From Perkinsus olseni (Eukaryota; Perkinsozoa; Perkinsida): a stretch of DNA of 64,000 nt. The position numbers and the translations under genes were made by a program. Under the pieces are notes generated by a model. That model searched no databases. It was not told where the DNA came from and was given only the letters and a program-made list of their open reading frames with translations. Positions 32,387 to 42,352 of this stretch are shown piece after piece (the stretch's first letter is position 1; the number at the start of each line of letters is the position of its first letter). The stretch lies in the NCBI GenBank assembly GCA_013115125.1, contig JABANN010000103.1, positions 1 to 64,000 of the forward strand, in the 5' to 3' direction.

Positions 32387-34516
32387 TCAGGTAGAGCACT
32401 CACCATTGCACATGCGACACGGAGTGAGGGCGCTGAGTACTTCTTCGATAATTCTATCTGTGGCGGACCTACAGTTGAGACAGCCTACGAAGCACTCAGG
32501 TTGATCCCGAGAAGCAGACTGACCAAGTAAGGCGACGACCTCGTACAACAGTAGAGGGGGGGCATCTGATTCGGCATCTCGCTCGACGTTGATCCACACC
32601 CGGTCGCTATCCTGGTCTTCTACAGCAAACCCATCCTGAGCATCTTGTCCCGTTATTAATGTCACAGCCTCAGTTGTCTCTTCCGCAGACAGTAGGGCAA
32701 TATCTTTAGTGCGATAACCCAGGTTGGCTAGCTCTCGAATTACCCTCAGCACGGAGCCCATATGCGGAATGACACCGAGCCACAGATGCCCAAGTGATCC
32801 ATTAAATCGTTCGAGACCAACTAGGCCCATAGTAGGGCTGCTCAGGGGCCGTAGAGAGCCTCCGTCCATGAAAGTAGCGATGATATGCTCCGCGCAGTCT
32901 CTGTCGGAGGTGAACCATACATCGCCTCGTACTAGCGCTCCGTTGCGCCATTTCGTCGTAATGAACTCCTTTACCACTTTATGGCAGCCCACCCGTCCCC
33001 GGAAGGCACAGTTGCACACAAAGTTTTTCGAGAAAAGGTTATGTTTGCGGTTACTGGAGCCGTAACATAGGGAGAGGGATTCTTCGAGAACTCCTTTCTG
33101 AACTTCATTGAGGCTGTCGCACACACGCACATCAACTCCTACGAGCTCTATCGTCGAAGCTACGGTGGGGATCTCGCCCTCGCGAACTATGATGGCGGGC
33201 GCGTCGAAAAAAATGCAGAAATCTTCGACCGGCGAAGCCAAACTTTCTGCGTTGTCACTGAAAATCGTCATGACCAAATCCTCCAACTCCGCTGCCTCGT
33301 TCTCAACTGCCTGTCTTGTCTTCTGAGTTTTAGAATCTCCGAGCTCGGTCACTCTGAACTGAGCATCGCTGAATAAGCCAATGTCTACACTGGGGTTCGG
33401 CCAACCTCGTTGCCGGTCACACCCAAATGACGCAGTCTCGAGAGCATCTTTCAGCCATTGTGCTGATAATTCTGGTCTCCGTTCGCATGTGCACTCTATC
33501 GATACCCGTCCTTTTTCTCTGCAGTCGATCCGTTGTACACCTCCGAGTCGTCTTACCAGAATACCGAGCAGAGTGCCAACCTCATGTTGCCTCAACTGTG
33601 GCAGAAATAGATCGACGGAGTAACCGGTCAACTCGTGATGGTGTAGAAGTGACCGTTTTGCTACAGAGCACGAGCAGGGCCCAGGAGGAAATGCGAAATC
33701 GAGATTGGACTTAAGGCGTACTGGGCTAATAGAAGGGAGTACTATGCCGGAGGTGAACTTCGCGTTGACACTGCCGGGGTCTGTCTTCTTAGCCAGGTTG
33801 TGATCACTTGGTCCCAGTATGCGGCGCAGAGTGTCGCCGCAGTTGGGTCCGCGAAAGCAAACGACCAGTTTGGGGTGCTCGTCGAGCAGTTGGCGCCCTA
33901 CAAATGGGAGCGGCGCATTTTGAGAATCCCCTCTCAAAGCCGCGGTACGAAGGCCGATGACTCTTATACCGCTTGTACTGGCAACTTCAATAAGGTACCT
34001 CAACGCTTCTCCGCATGAGATTGGCATGGTGATAGTCACGCTTTGTTCAAACTTCTCCGACGGAGAAGGAGCACCAAGGCACGTTGCGTGCGGGGGTGCC
34101 GTCAAATATCCGACTGCATCTGAGCTGTCCACTTTCCTCACACATGTATAGGAGCCCAGTTCTCGTGCCACGAAGGTCCAATCCTGGCGTTTAATCGCCG
34201 TGATAATCCTGTCACCTTGCCATTCTAAGGCAATCAGTGCATCTGGGTGACCCAGGACACAATAAGCTGCCCTTGAGGCTTCAGGGGTGAGAACACCGTC
34301 GGAGCCACAGTCGATTTCGAAGCACTCCAGTTGTGGTTCCAGGCAGGTTCTCAGCATAGACGTCATAACTGGGGATTGCGGACTTTCGCTAGCGCAGCTA
34401 GAGTGTCCGCTGTGGGTGGGACTTGAGCTCGCGGAATTGCATGACGAGCGCGGCTCTCGAATCTTAGCAGGCTGGGTCTCGGCCTGCGATACACTGGAGG
34501 TTGCCAGAGTCGTCAA
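32387..34516 (-). CDS. Degenerate NDP-kinase-like multidomain protein
   Basis: A long single exon (709 codons open). The first ATG in the frame is at 34366; the frame continues upstream to a CCTTTTCTCAG acceptor 53 bp below the next gene, so either a short leader exon or trans-splicing sets the start. Residues in the first third match the nucleoside diphosphate kinase fold: GEALRYLIEVASTSGIRVIG then LVVCFRGPNCGDTLRRILGP and SDHNLAKKTDPGSVNAKF, equivalent to the GPTDP...PGTIR-F block. The catalytic N-x-x-H segment is not conserved. A second, weaker copy lies near the C-terminus (GSVLRVIRELANLGYRTKDI then LLSAEETTEAV). Proteins with several such domains (NME5/7/8 group) belong to flagellar axonemes. 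A structural, non-kinase role is inference. Cys pairs at the C-terminus (C-x-x-C) are also notable. Confidence 0.6.
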   Translation of the reverse strand: MTTLATSSVSQAETQPAKIREPRSSCNSASSSPTHSGHSSCASESPQSPVMTSMLRTCLEPQLECFEIDCGSDGVLTPEASRAAYCVLGHPDALIALEWQGDRIITAIKRQDWTFVARELGSYTCVRKVDSSDAVGYLTAPPHATCLGAPSPSEKFEQSVTITMPISCGEALRYLIEVASTSGIRVIGLRTAALRGDSQNAPLPFVGRQLLDEHPKLVVCFRGPNCGDTLRRILGPSDHNLAKKTDPGSVNAKFTSGIVLPSISPVRLKSNLDFAFPPGPCSCSVAKRSLLHHHELTGYSVDLFLPQLRQHEVGTLLGILVRRLGGVQRIDCREKGRVSIECTCERRPELSAQWLKDALETASFGCDRQRGWPNPSVDIGLFSDAQFRVTELGDSKTQKTRQAVENEAAELEDLVMTIFSDNAESLASPVEDFCIFFDAPAIIVREGEIPTVASTIELVGVDVRVCDSLNEVQKGVLEESLSLCYGSSNRKHNLFSKNFVCNCAFRGRVGCHKVVKEFITTKWRNGALVRGDVWFTSDRDCAEHIIATFMDGGSLRPLSSPTMGLVGLERFNGSLGHLWLGVIPHMGSVLRVIRELANLGYRTKDIALLSAEETTEAVTLITGQDAQDGFAVEDQDSDRVWINVERDAESDAPPLLLYEVVALLGQSASRDQPECFVGCLNCRSATDRIIEEVLSALTPCRMCNGECST

Positions 34517-34569
34517 CGATCGACTGAGAAAAGGATCGTTTCTCTTGCAGCGTTGAACGAGCGTGTAAA

Positions 34570-35976
34570 CTACCGATTTTTCTCATCGACCAAGCTCGGT
34601 CGCGCCTTGTATTTCTCGTTCAATGCATCAGCCAGTCTATCCACTTCTAAGCGTTTCCTCGACAGCTCGTCACTTGGCTCTGAAGTGATTCTGCCCGTTC
34701 CCGACCTGAGGTGCGGAGATGTGCAGGAGGCGCGAGGGTGCAAACACCATGTGCTCACCTATTCACCTGGGCTCGCTTAGATTCGGCGAATGCAGTGAAC
34801 CTGGCGCGCTCCTGCTTAGTCATGTTTTCAACCATTCGGAAACAGTTGCCGGGCCCGAATGGGTCATCCTCACTGGCGCGGCTTGCTCTGCGTGGTTTAA
34901 CGCCTGCCTCCTGATTTCTGCCCTGATCGTCGCTCAGCATTCTCTCCCAGCCGACGAAGTCTTCGTCTTTCATGGGCTGCCTTCCCGGAGGCGTTGGCAG
35001 TTTCTGAGTTTCCCTCCGAATGTGCGGCACTGGATGACCACCGCTTTTCTCTTTTATTATTTGTCTCATCGCATGAGCGTTGGCAGTCTCGGGGTCCTGC
35101 TCGGCCTCGGATGAGCCCTTCGCACGGGCTAACCCACCGCTACGTTGCGCTCCCTCTCTGCTCGGCTTTTGAGACGGATCACATCTGAGTATTCCACCAG
35201 TGACGCCAAGCCTCAGCGATGATCCCGCAGTCTCCGGTGGATCTCGGGTACCCTCACCGTCCACATCATTTCGCCTGCGTGAGCAGCCTGGAGATGTCAA
35301 TGCATTATCAGAGATCCCTGTCGCCCGCTTGGGCTGACTCGTCAAATGATTCATATTAGCACTTCCTGCTCTGGAGAAGACCTCTGTGAGCTCACTATCG
35401 CTCTCTTCAGAACACGGCTCGTTTTCGAGAGTACTCGGCAGGTTCTTCTTGACATCTGCGTAGATTGCGGCGAAGTCATCACCAAGGCTACGATTGAAGA
35501 TCGAGAAATCTGACGGCTCCTCAGACTTGAAGTTCTTAACCGTCGTTTTGATAACTTTCAACTCCCTCTTCTGGGTGGAGTTTGTAGAAACGCTGAGAAC
35601 TCAAGGAGCATTTGACGACCTCGTGGAGCAGCTTTAGCCGCAAGGTTACTTCCTCATCAGTTGCCACTGTAGTTCCAACGCTCGAGCTGAGAAAAGCTGG
35701 CTCACGTCTTCAATGGGTAGGCCCGGGTCCTCATGGCAGAGTTGTAGACGCACCTACAAGATGCCCTTCCACCCAGGACACCGACAACAATCGTCCCAGA
35801 AAAAGCGGCGTCGAACTGCTTCAAGGATCAAACTTTCACGAGACTGATAATCCAGAACGGAGACTTACTTCCTCGAACTCGCCCGCAACCTTCTCAAAAT
35901 CGCCACCATGACGTTCCACACTCGCCAGAAGATGCTCACGCAAACCTTCCGGAAACAATCGTGTCTGATTTTCCAT
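34570..35976 (-). CDS. Unidentified helical/disordered regulatory protein, five exons
   Basis: ATG 35976 starts MENQTRLFPEGLREHLLASV and continues ERHGGDFEKVAGEFEE to a GTAAGT donor. After an acceptor near 35749 comes VRLQLCHEDPGLPIEDVSQL then LFSARALELQWQLMR. A 58-bp intron (GTAACC...TTCTCAG) joins in phase to RELKVIKTTVKNFKSEEPSD. A long, Ser/Arg/Glu-rich, probably disordered exon follows, ending ERARFTAFAESKRAQVNR. A last exon (KRLEVDRLADALNEKYKARP) ends at TAG 34570. The N-terminal roughly 60 residues resemble a SANT/Myb-like helical unit (H-G-x-D-F-x-x-V-A), which is only a suggestion. No catalytic motif. Function unknown. Confidence 0.55.
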
Positions 35977-36242
35977 ATCTGGATCACTTCCGCTCGTAGA
36001 ATGCACTTCAAAACACCTTTCATATTGACAGAACCTCGGCTCAGAATGAAGCTCAAGAAACTTTGAAGTTCCTGGATCGTACACTTAGCACTAAAGGTTA
36101 CTTTACTACAACTGAAATGAGATAGACGAAAGCGGGTTGGAAGCACAGGGAAGCCAAAGCGTCATTACCGATAACTTCGCCACCAGAAATCAAAATTTTG
36201 AAAAAAAGGTAACGAGGAGACAATACACACAGATACGAACCT

Positions 36243-37294
36243 TTACACGGTGATCAAGTCGCACTCTGGGGTCTTAGGTTTCAAAGCTGAGCGGAAAACT
36301 CTGTCCCAGTCCTTTGGGCCGTAGTCTGCAACCCTCGGCTCAGCTTCAATAGTAGCCCACGCACACTCTGTTTCGATCGAGAGAGCGTTTACACCGCTTT
36401 TGACATAAAAGTAGCCATTATCTCCCCAGAAGGTGCCCCAAGAGTTCTTGACGATCCAATACTCGCCAATATCGGGGTCGACTGCCCACCCCACGATCAC
36501 AACGTCGTGATCGGTCTCCTCTTCCTCGTTCTTAGCGCTGACAATATTGGTCCTCGGAGTACCGTCGCCTTCAATGAGTGTAGAAGTAATCGCACAAGAA
36601 ATAGGACCACGAGTGAAAATCTCAGCCTTCATCTGGTGAACGGTGGGGTTCTCCATCTTGCCGTACTCCTCGACGTAATACTTCCCGTACCTACAGTACT
36701 AGACACTTACACACGGCCATACCACATAGAAGGATAGCTGAGCAAGACTCTCTCAGGCTCGTACCTCTGAACAGGGTAGCAGGGCGCTCCCACTCTCGGA
36801 GGATCGCAATTGATGCACTTGTGGATATCGGTACACTCCTGCTCTTTGGCGATATATCCTTGGCACGAGTCATCCGGTATACCATAAAGTGAAGCATAAA
36901 CAAAGACACCATAATCGGTTCCACCGTCGCAGCTTCCAGCAATCTCTCCACCACAGTTCAGAACCACTTGCCGCGCGAGCATGACTTCCGGCCATTGCGC
37001 CTTGCGAGCGATCTTCAGCCTGTCATTCAGTACGCCTACTCCAGCATGTAACCAACATGAGCCGCAGTATCTTGGCGCGTGCTGATTCAGGACAGGAGTG
37101 ATGTAGTTGGTACCGTCAACATTTCTCCAATCGAACGCCTTGGGCAGAGACTCTTCAGTCCTGTATGTATACGGCAATGGATGAATGACCCTCGCAGGCA
37201 TGTCATCAGCTGGCATGTCATTACGAGAGCAGTTGCAGCTACCAGAGGCTAACGCGAACACCGAGGCGGAGAATATGGCTGCCTTGAGAAACAT
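36243..37294 (-). CDS. Cathepsin Z (X)-like papain-family cysteine protease
   Basis: ATG 37294 gives a signal peptide (MFLKAAIFSASVFALASG), a short pro-region and the mature start LPKAFDWRNVDGTNYITPV. The active-site block NQHAPRYCGSCWLHAG contains the nucleophilic Cys plus the H-x-P mini-loop insertion before Y-C-G-S-C-W that is diagnostic of cathepsin Z/X. EIAGSCDGGTDYGVFVYASL and the Cys-rich ECTDIHKCINCDPP follow the family. A 32-bp intron (36691-36722) joins SMW to YGKYYVEEYGKMENPT. The second exon has the catalytic His (DHDVVIVGWAV) and Asn (YWIVKNSWGTFWGDNGY). Stop at 36243. Cathepsin Z is a carboxypeptidase; secretion or lysosomal targeting is expected. All three catalytic residues are intact. 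Confidence 0.88.
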
Positions 37295-38397
37295 AGAGAG
37301 CGGGTTGAGGACTACTACCCGAAGACGGAGGTAATAAGCGAATAACTGAAGGCAACAAGATGCACATCGCCTGAGCACAACCTTATTGCAGGTGACAGAC
37401 CTCCCAACGGAAGGATCGTGACCACTTCCATGAAACCCAGGCATTTTTCACTCTCATTCCTAGAGAGAATCATACAATATTCCACATCATTAGAGCGATG
37501 ACCTTCTTCCGATAGCGAATGGGAGCAGCTCCCCGAAGCGGTGCATTGGCGAAAGTCTAGCGTGAGCGTGCTATGCTTTGGGGAGACAGTAACACACAAG
37601 ATGAGCTAGGCATCATCCGAAGCCGTATGAGCGGAAGAATGCGAAGGAACCTGAGCAGGGAAAACCATGTTGAGCTCCAAACAACATGACAAACCAACAG
37701 GAGTATGTTGCCATCATCTAATGCAGATGAAGACTGAATTGCTTCATTTGCCAAAAGGTTTCGGAGCTTCAAAGATTAAGAGCCAGGGAGCTTCTGGGTC
37801 GATCATAAAGTCCATGGTGAGAAGCATGAAGATGACTTTAGGTAGGAACTGGCTTAAAGCGAATCTCTTTGCACTAACTGCGTCGTACACGATGGCGATA
37901 CCCTTCAAGCACATACTACTGAGCAGAATAAACGGTGCAACAGAATCACAGAGAACCCTCCAAACATTGGCGATACACTATATCTGCTCCCTCGCTCGCC
38001 CCTTTACCCACTGTGACGACATAACTAACAACCATCTCTCTCCGTGAAATCTCCACGCGTAGTACACTACAAGATCACAGAAAGAATGAGAAAAATTGAA
38101 ATGATGAAATTTTAGTTGCTCTTACTTCGAGCTTCAAGGAATCCAACATAATAAGATGTTTCTGAGCCTCCAACATTCCTTAGCATTAGTGGTGGGATGA
38201 ATTAGGTTCGAATAAAAGCTACTGAGTCGGCCTTGACTCTGACGTCATTGGTGGTTCCGGGTACAAGATGGGTGCACTGACGTAGCTAGCTTGCTTCTGG
38301 AGTACCGATTATTCTGTCGCCCAACCGAACCATGGAATATCAGAACAGCTCCTCAATACTTGCTTGTAAAAGCGTAGGGCATTTCATTCAGTTCTTC
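37295..38397. other. Intergenic
   Basis: About 1.1 kb. A 127-codon plus-strand frame (37667-38047) has no family or splice support and I do not call it. The region would hold the promoter of the cathepsin gene and the 3' flank of the mucin-like gene. Confidence 0.4.
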
Positions 38398-40369
38398 TTA
38401 CGCGAATATACTCACAAGAACCAACAATCGCAGTAGCTCACGAGGAACTGAGGCAGAAATACCGCTCAGGCCCGAAGTCACACTTCCTGAAGCGGTCGAC
38501 GTCTCTGGGCTTATGGGCGTACTACCAGTGGGCATACTTGTGGTACTCCTGGTCACAACGCTGGTCACCGGCGCATCTGTAGAAGACACCGGAGCTGTGG
38601 TCGAGACCGCTGCTGAGGTTGACGAAGTCGAACTTGCAGTAGATGAAACGCCGGTTGTACTTGCACTAGAGCCCGTAGTAAGTGGAGATGAACTCGACGT
38701 CACACCGCCCGAAGGCGTCGAAGTCTCAGGGGTTATGGGCGTACTAGTGGGCGTACGTGTGGTACTCCCGCTCACAACACTGGTGATAGGATCTTCCGTA
38801 GAAGACACCGGAGCTGTGGTTGAGACCGCTGCTGAGGTTAACGGAGCCGACGTGGAAATACCGGTAGATGATACGCCGGTTGTGTCCATACCGGTGCCCG
38901 TAGTAAGTGGAGATGAACTCGACGTCACACTGCCCGAAGTCGTCGAAGTCTCTGGGGTTATGGCCGTACTACTAGTGAGCGAACGTGAGGTACTCCCGCT
39001 TACAACACTGGTGATAGGATCTTCCGTAGAAGACACCGGAGCTGTGGTGGAGACCGCTGCTGAGGTTAACGGAGCCGACGTAGAAATACCGGTAGATGAT
39101 ACGCCGGTTGTGTGCATACCGGTACCCGTAGTAAGTGGAGATGAACTCGACGTCACACCGCCCGAAGGCGTCGAAGTCTCTGGGTTCATGGGCGTACTAC
39201 TAGTGGGCGTACGCGAGGTACTCCCGCTCACAACACTGGTGGTAGGATCTTCGGTAGAAGACACCGGAGCTGTGGTTGAGACCGCTGCTGAGGTCAGCGG
39301 AGCCGACGTGGAAATACCGGTAGATGATACGCCGGTTGTGTCCATACCGGTGCCCGTAGTAATTGGAGATGAACTCGACGTCACACTGCCCGAAGTCGTC
39401 GAAGTCTCTGGGGTTATGGCCGTACTACTAGTGGGCGAACGTGAGGTACTCCCGCTTACAACACTGGTGATAGGATCTTCCGTAGAAGACACCGGAGCTG
39501 TGGTGGAGACCGCTGCTGAGGTTAACGGAGCCGACGTAGAAATACCGGTAGATGATACGCCGGTTGTGTGCATACCGGTGCCCGTAGTAAGTGGAGATGA
39601 ACTCGACGTCACACCGCCCGAAGGCGTCGAAGTCTCTGGGTTCATGGGCGTACTACTAGTGGGCGTACGTGAGGTACTCCCGCTCACAACACTGGTGATA
39701 GGATCTTCCGTAGAAGACACCGGAGCTGTGGTGGAGACCGCTGCTGAGGTTAACGGAGCNNNNNNNNNNNNNNNNNNNNNNNNNNNNNNNNNNNNNNNNN
39801 NNNNNNNNNNNNNNNNNNNNNNNNNNNNNNNNNNNNNNNNNNNNNNNNNNNNNNNNNCTGGTGATAGGATCTTCCGTAGAAGACACCGGAGCTGTGGTGG
39901 AGACCGCTGCTGAGGTTAACGGAGCCGACGTGGAAATACCGGCAGATGATACGCCGGTTGTGTCCACACCGGTGCCCGTGGTGGGTGGAGTCGTAGATAC
40001 CTTTCCCGGCTCAGTGGCTGCAGTAGAAGTAGCACCATGCGTTGTAGTCTTTGTAGCTTGTGTGCTCGGAAAGAATGCAGGGCTTGTGGTAGCGGCAGTC
40101 GTAGTAGTGGCAGCAGAGGTCTTGGTTGAGCATGGCACGGGCTGACCCGCGCACCCAGGATCTGCGGGTTCGAAACAAAGTGAACCGTTCGGGGCGCGGA
40201 TCATTCCGAAACAAACGGAGTTCGATTTACAGTACGAGCCATACTTCGACAACGCACAACTTGGCAACGTCGAACACAGTTGCGGACAAATATCATCACT
40301 TGATGTAGCTAATGCACTAGTGAAGGTCCAAACGGCTAAGGTAATAAGATGGTGAAAAATCATAATCAT
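38398..40369 (-). CDS. Mucin-like Ser/Thr-rich surface protein with tandem repeats (broken by an assembly gap)
   Basis: ATG 40369 gives a hydrophobic signal peptide (MIMIFHHLITLAVWTFTSAL), then a Cys-rich N-terminal domain of about 55 residues (CPQLCSTLPSCALSKYGSYC onward). A Thr/Ser/Ala linker leads to 76-residue tandem repeats of the form STEDPITSVVSGSTSRTPTS...TGVSSTGISTSAPLTSAAVS. The C-terminus (VPRELLRLLVLVSIFA, stop 38398) is a hydrophobic tail as in GPI-anchor signals or short membrane anchors. The many Ser/Thr predict dense O-glycosylation, a cell-surface or wall coat role. The N run at 39760-39857 splits the frame: as drawn, the N-terminal part runs out of frame across the gap, so the gap length is wrong and not the gene. 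Confidence 0.75.
38582..39960. repeat. 228-bp coding tandem repeats, arranged as 456-bp dimers
   Basis: The marker GAAGACACCGGAGCTGTGGT recurs at 38582, 38801, 39029, 39257, 39485, 39713 and 39879 (after the gap). Spacing is 228 bp except for the first unit (219) and the gapped one (166). Two alternating subtypes are visible (repeat variants with GGGCGTAC versus GGCCGTAC, and TGTGTCCATACC versus TGTGTGCATACC), which gives a 456-bp higher-order unit. Confidence 0.92.
39760..39857. other. Assembly gap (98 N)
   Basis: Unknown bases inside the tandem repeat of the mucin-like gene. Repeat phase implies the true length is 160 bp plus a multiple of 228, not 98. Confidence 0.95.
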
Positions 40370-41120
40370 GTAACTAGAAAAAGCTACCAAATAAAGCGAG
40401 CGAACTACCTACCTACAGGATTTCTCAAGTTGAGGCGCATTCATTCGAAGAGATGTCACAAGTTGAGACTCTCATCTGGTGAATATTCAACGGAAACTGG
40501 ACATACGTCTCACTCATATCTGAAGTGAGACAGATGTTAAAAAACTCATGTGAACAGCAATATGAACTAAGCGGGCATCTTCGTTTAGGGATCTTCTAGA
40601 GGATACAAAATCACACAAACTGAACACAAAGCGTAGGCCGGTTGTCGCGACATCACGGAGCCATGTTGTTGATTAAGCTTCTGATGTAGCAGTGCACTTT
40701 TCTTTAATACCTCTGCACATGGATGCGAATCGTATTAAGGTTATCCCATGAGAAACCGCTTTAGCACAGCGAGCCCATTTACAACCCAAGAAATCTCCAG
40801 ATCAAACAATTCAAATCAAGACATATCTCCCCACGTATACACCACTAAATTGGCCCCAGTCGAGGTTTCTGAACATTCTAAGCTGCGGCGCATGTCCCCT
40901 GAATAGCGTACAAAGCTCAGCTCCTCCCAAAGGAGACAGAATAACTCAATGATACTAGTGACAAGATAACGAGTTCGAAGATTCGGCTACCCGTGAACAT
41001 CATTCTCCGATGCATCTTCTACGAGCGTAACATGGGCATAGCCTGGCTTCGGCAAAAGAGATAATTTCCAGAAGAAGAGAACATTAAACTCGGGTGGAGA
41101 AAGGCAAAACGTACATATCC
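40370..41120. other. Intergenic, upstream of the mucin-like gene
   Basis: About 750 bp, AT-richer than the flanking genes, no exon seen. Confidence 0.45.
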
Positions 41121-41882
41121 TCATCGAAGTTGAACATCTCGGTCAACAAAAGGGATAGTTACGTTGTATCCCCCGTACTTCTGCCACCAAATGTGTAAAT
41201 CCAGCCCACTGTAGACATGCCAATTCAAGACGGAACCGCTCAACGTGCTCAACACCATGGAGAAATTCACTCTACTGTTTGCTTCCTCGTCCCCACCTGT
41301 AGCAACGACGGATGCGTTGAACTCGACGTCAAAATTCTGACCCAAGACCGCATACCCTAAAGGTGTAGAGAAAGGCATGCTCATGAACTTCCGTCCTTGG
41401 GTGAAAATGTCAACGTCACCGAATACCTCGAAGTTGGCAACGAACTTCTGAGTGCTGTTATCGAACCTAGTGCTGCCACCCTTCGTTCCGATTGTCACCG
41501 CGCCCACAAAGTCTCCTGGACGCCAATCGTGGAAAAAGTCGTACTTCACAACAGTGGCGCTGCCACCGGTGTTGACTTTCAGATACTGAGCGGTACCGAC
41601 GTCCTCGACGGCGAAGTCAAATCCAAAATTCACGCTGTTGTTCACGAAGACGTCGAAAAAATGCATATTTAGGTCGACTATCCACTCCCTACCCAAGTCC
41701 AATGAACCAGTCATACAGTACGTTAGATTGTCGACCCTAGTGGTGGGCCCGCACCCGGGTGGGATTGTGAAATTCGATGGACGTGCTTGGCGAAGTTCAA
41801 GACCTCTCCCTGGAGGAAGCAACATCGGTCGAGCTGGTACCACCATCAAGTAAACGGTCACAAAGAGTTGCCACTTTTCCAT
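41121..41882 (-). CDS. Secreted N-glycosylated hypothetical protein
   Basis: A single exon starts at ATG 41882 (MEKWQLFVTVYLMVVPARP, a signal peptide). The frame is open further upstream but earlier starts would bury the signal sequence. The mature part of about 230 residues is beta-rich with many N-x-S/T sites (NFTIPPG, NLTYCMT, NNSVNF, NSTQKF, NASVVA, NFSMVL, NVTIPF) and few Cys. It ends HIWWQKYGGYNVTIPFVDRD. I recognise no family; the architecture is that of an extracellular or periplasm-like beta-sandwich protein. It lies on the same strand as the mucin-like gene, about 750 bp upstream of it. Confidence 0.7.
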   Translation of the reverse strand: MEKWQLFVTVYLMVVPARPMLLPPGRGLELRQARPSNFTIPPGCGPTTRVDNLTYCMTGSLDLGREWIVDLNMHFFDVFVNNSVNFGFDFAVEDVGTAQYLKVNTGGSATVVKYDFFHDWRPGDFVGAVTIGTKGGSTRFDNSTQKFVANFEVFGDVDIFTQGRKFMSMPFSTPLGYAVLGQNFDVEFNASVVATGGDEEANSRVNFSMVLSTLSGSVLNWHVYSGLDLHIWWQKYGGYNVTIPFVDRDVQLR

Positions 41883-42189
41883 TGTTATCTGAATAGTATA
41901 ACTGAGAGAACCTTCAGCCGGCATGGCCTCGCCATTCTTCGCAGGCATACACGTGAGAAGAAACTCACTTCTCTCGCATCCTCAGCTCTAGGTTACTACC
42001 TACCTCGAGTCGTAACGCACAAGCCGTCAGTCCCATCAACCCGACTAGATCCCTTTCGAACTCATGTACTGAACATAACAGACCTCCCGTGAACACCGAT
42101 GAATGGCGATATATTTGACTGACGGAATAGATGGTAGTAGCATATGCTAGCGATGAAAAAGCACATCCTAAAGAGTTGCGGTGACGGAC

Positions 42190-42232
42190 CGACTCTGACA
42201 CGAGCCTCCGCCGATCGCTCGTGTCAGAGTCG
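42190..42232. repeat. Perfect 16-bp inverted repeat (hairpin)
   Basis: Arms at 42190-42205 and 42217-42232 (CGACTCTGACACGAGC and its exact reverse complement) are separated by 11 bases. It lies between the start of the secreted protein gene and the 3' end of zinc-finger copy A. Confidence 0.9.
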
Positions 42233-42352
42233 CACTGGCTCTAGAAAGACATTACGGCCGCAAAGACCCGCTATTCCCGCTTCATTTCATATCGCATCCA
42301 TCGTCGTCTGAGACAAACAGAGAACTCCTGAGGTGGTCTCACGACATCTTGC

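Noticed and set aside
37667-38047. 127-codon plus-strand frame between the cathepsin and mucin-like genes
   Set aside because: No family, signal peptide or splice context; composition like intergenic DNA.
38513-39913. 466-codon plus-strand reading frame opposite the mucin-like gene
   Set aside because: It mirrors the Ser/Thr repeat array on the minus strand, which has a signal peptide and hydrophobic tail; the plus frame has neither and is best explained as a shadow.
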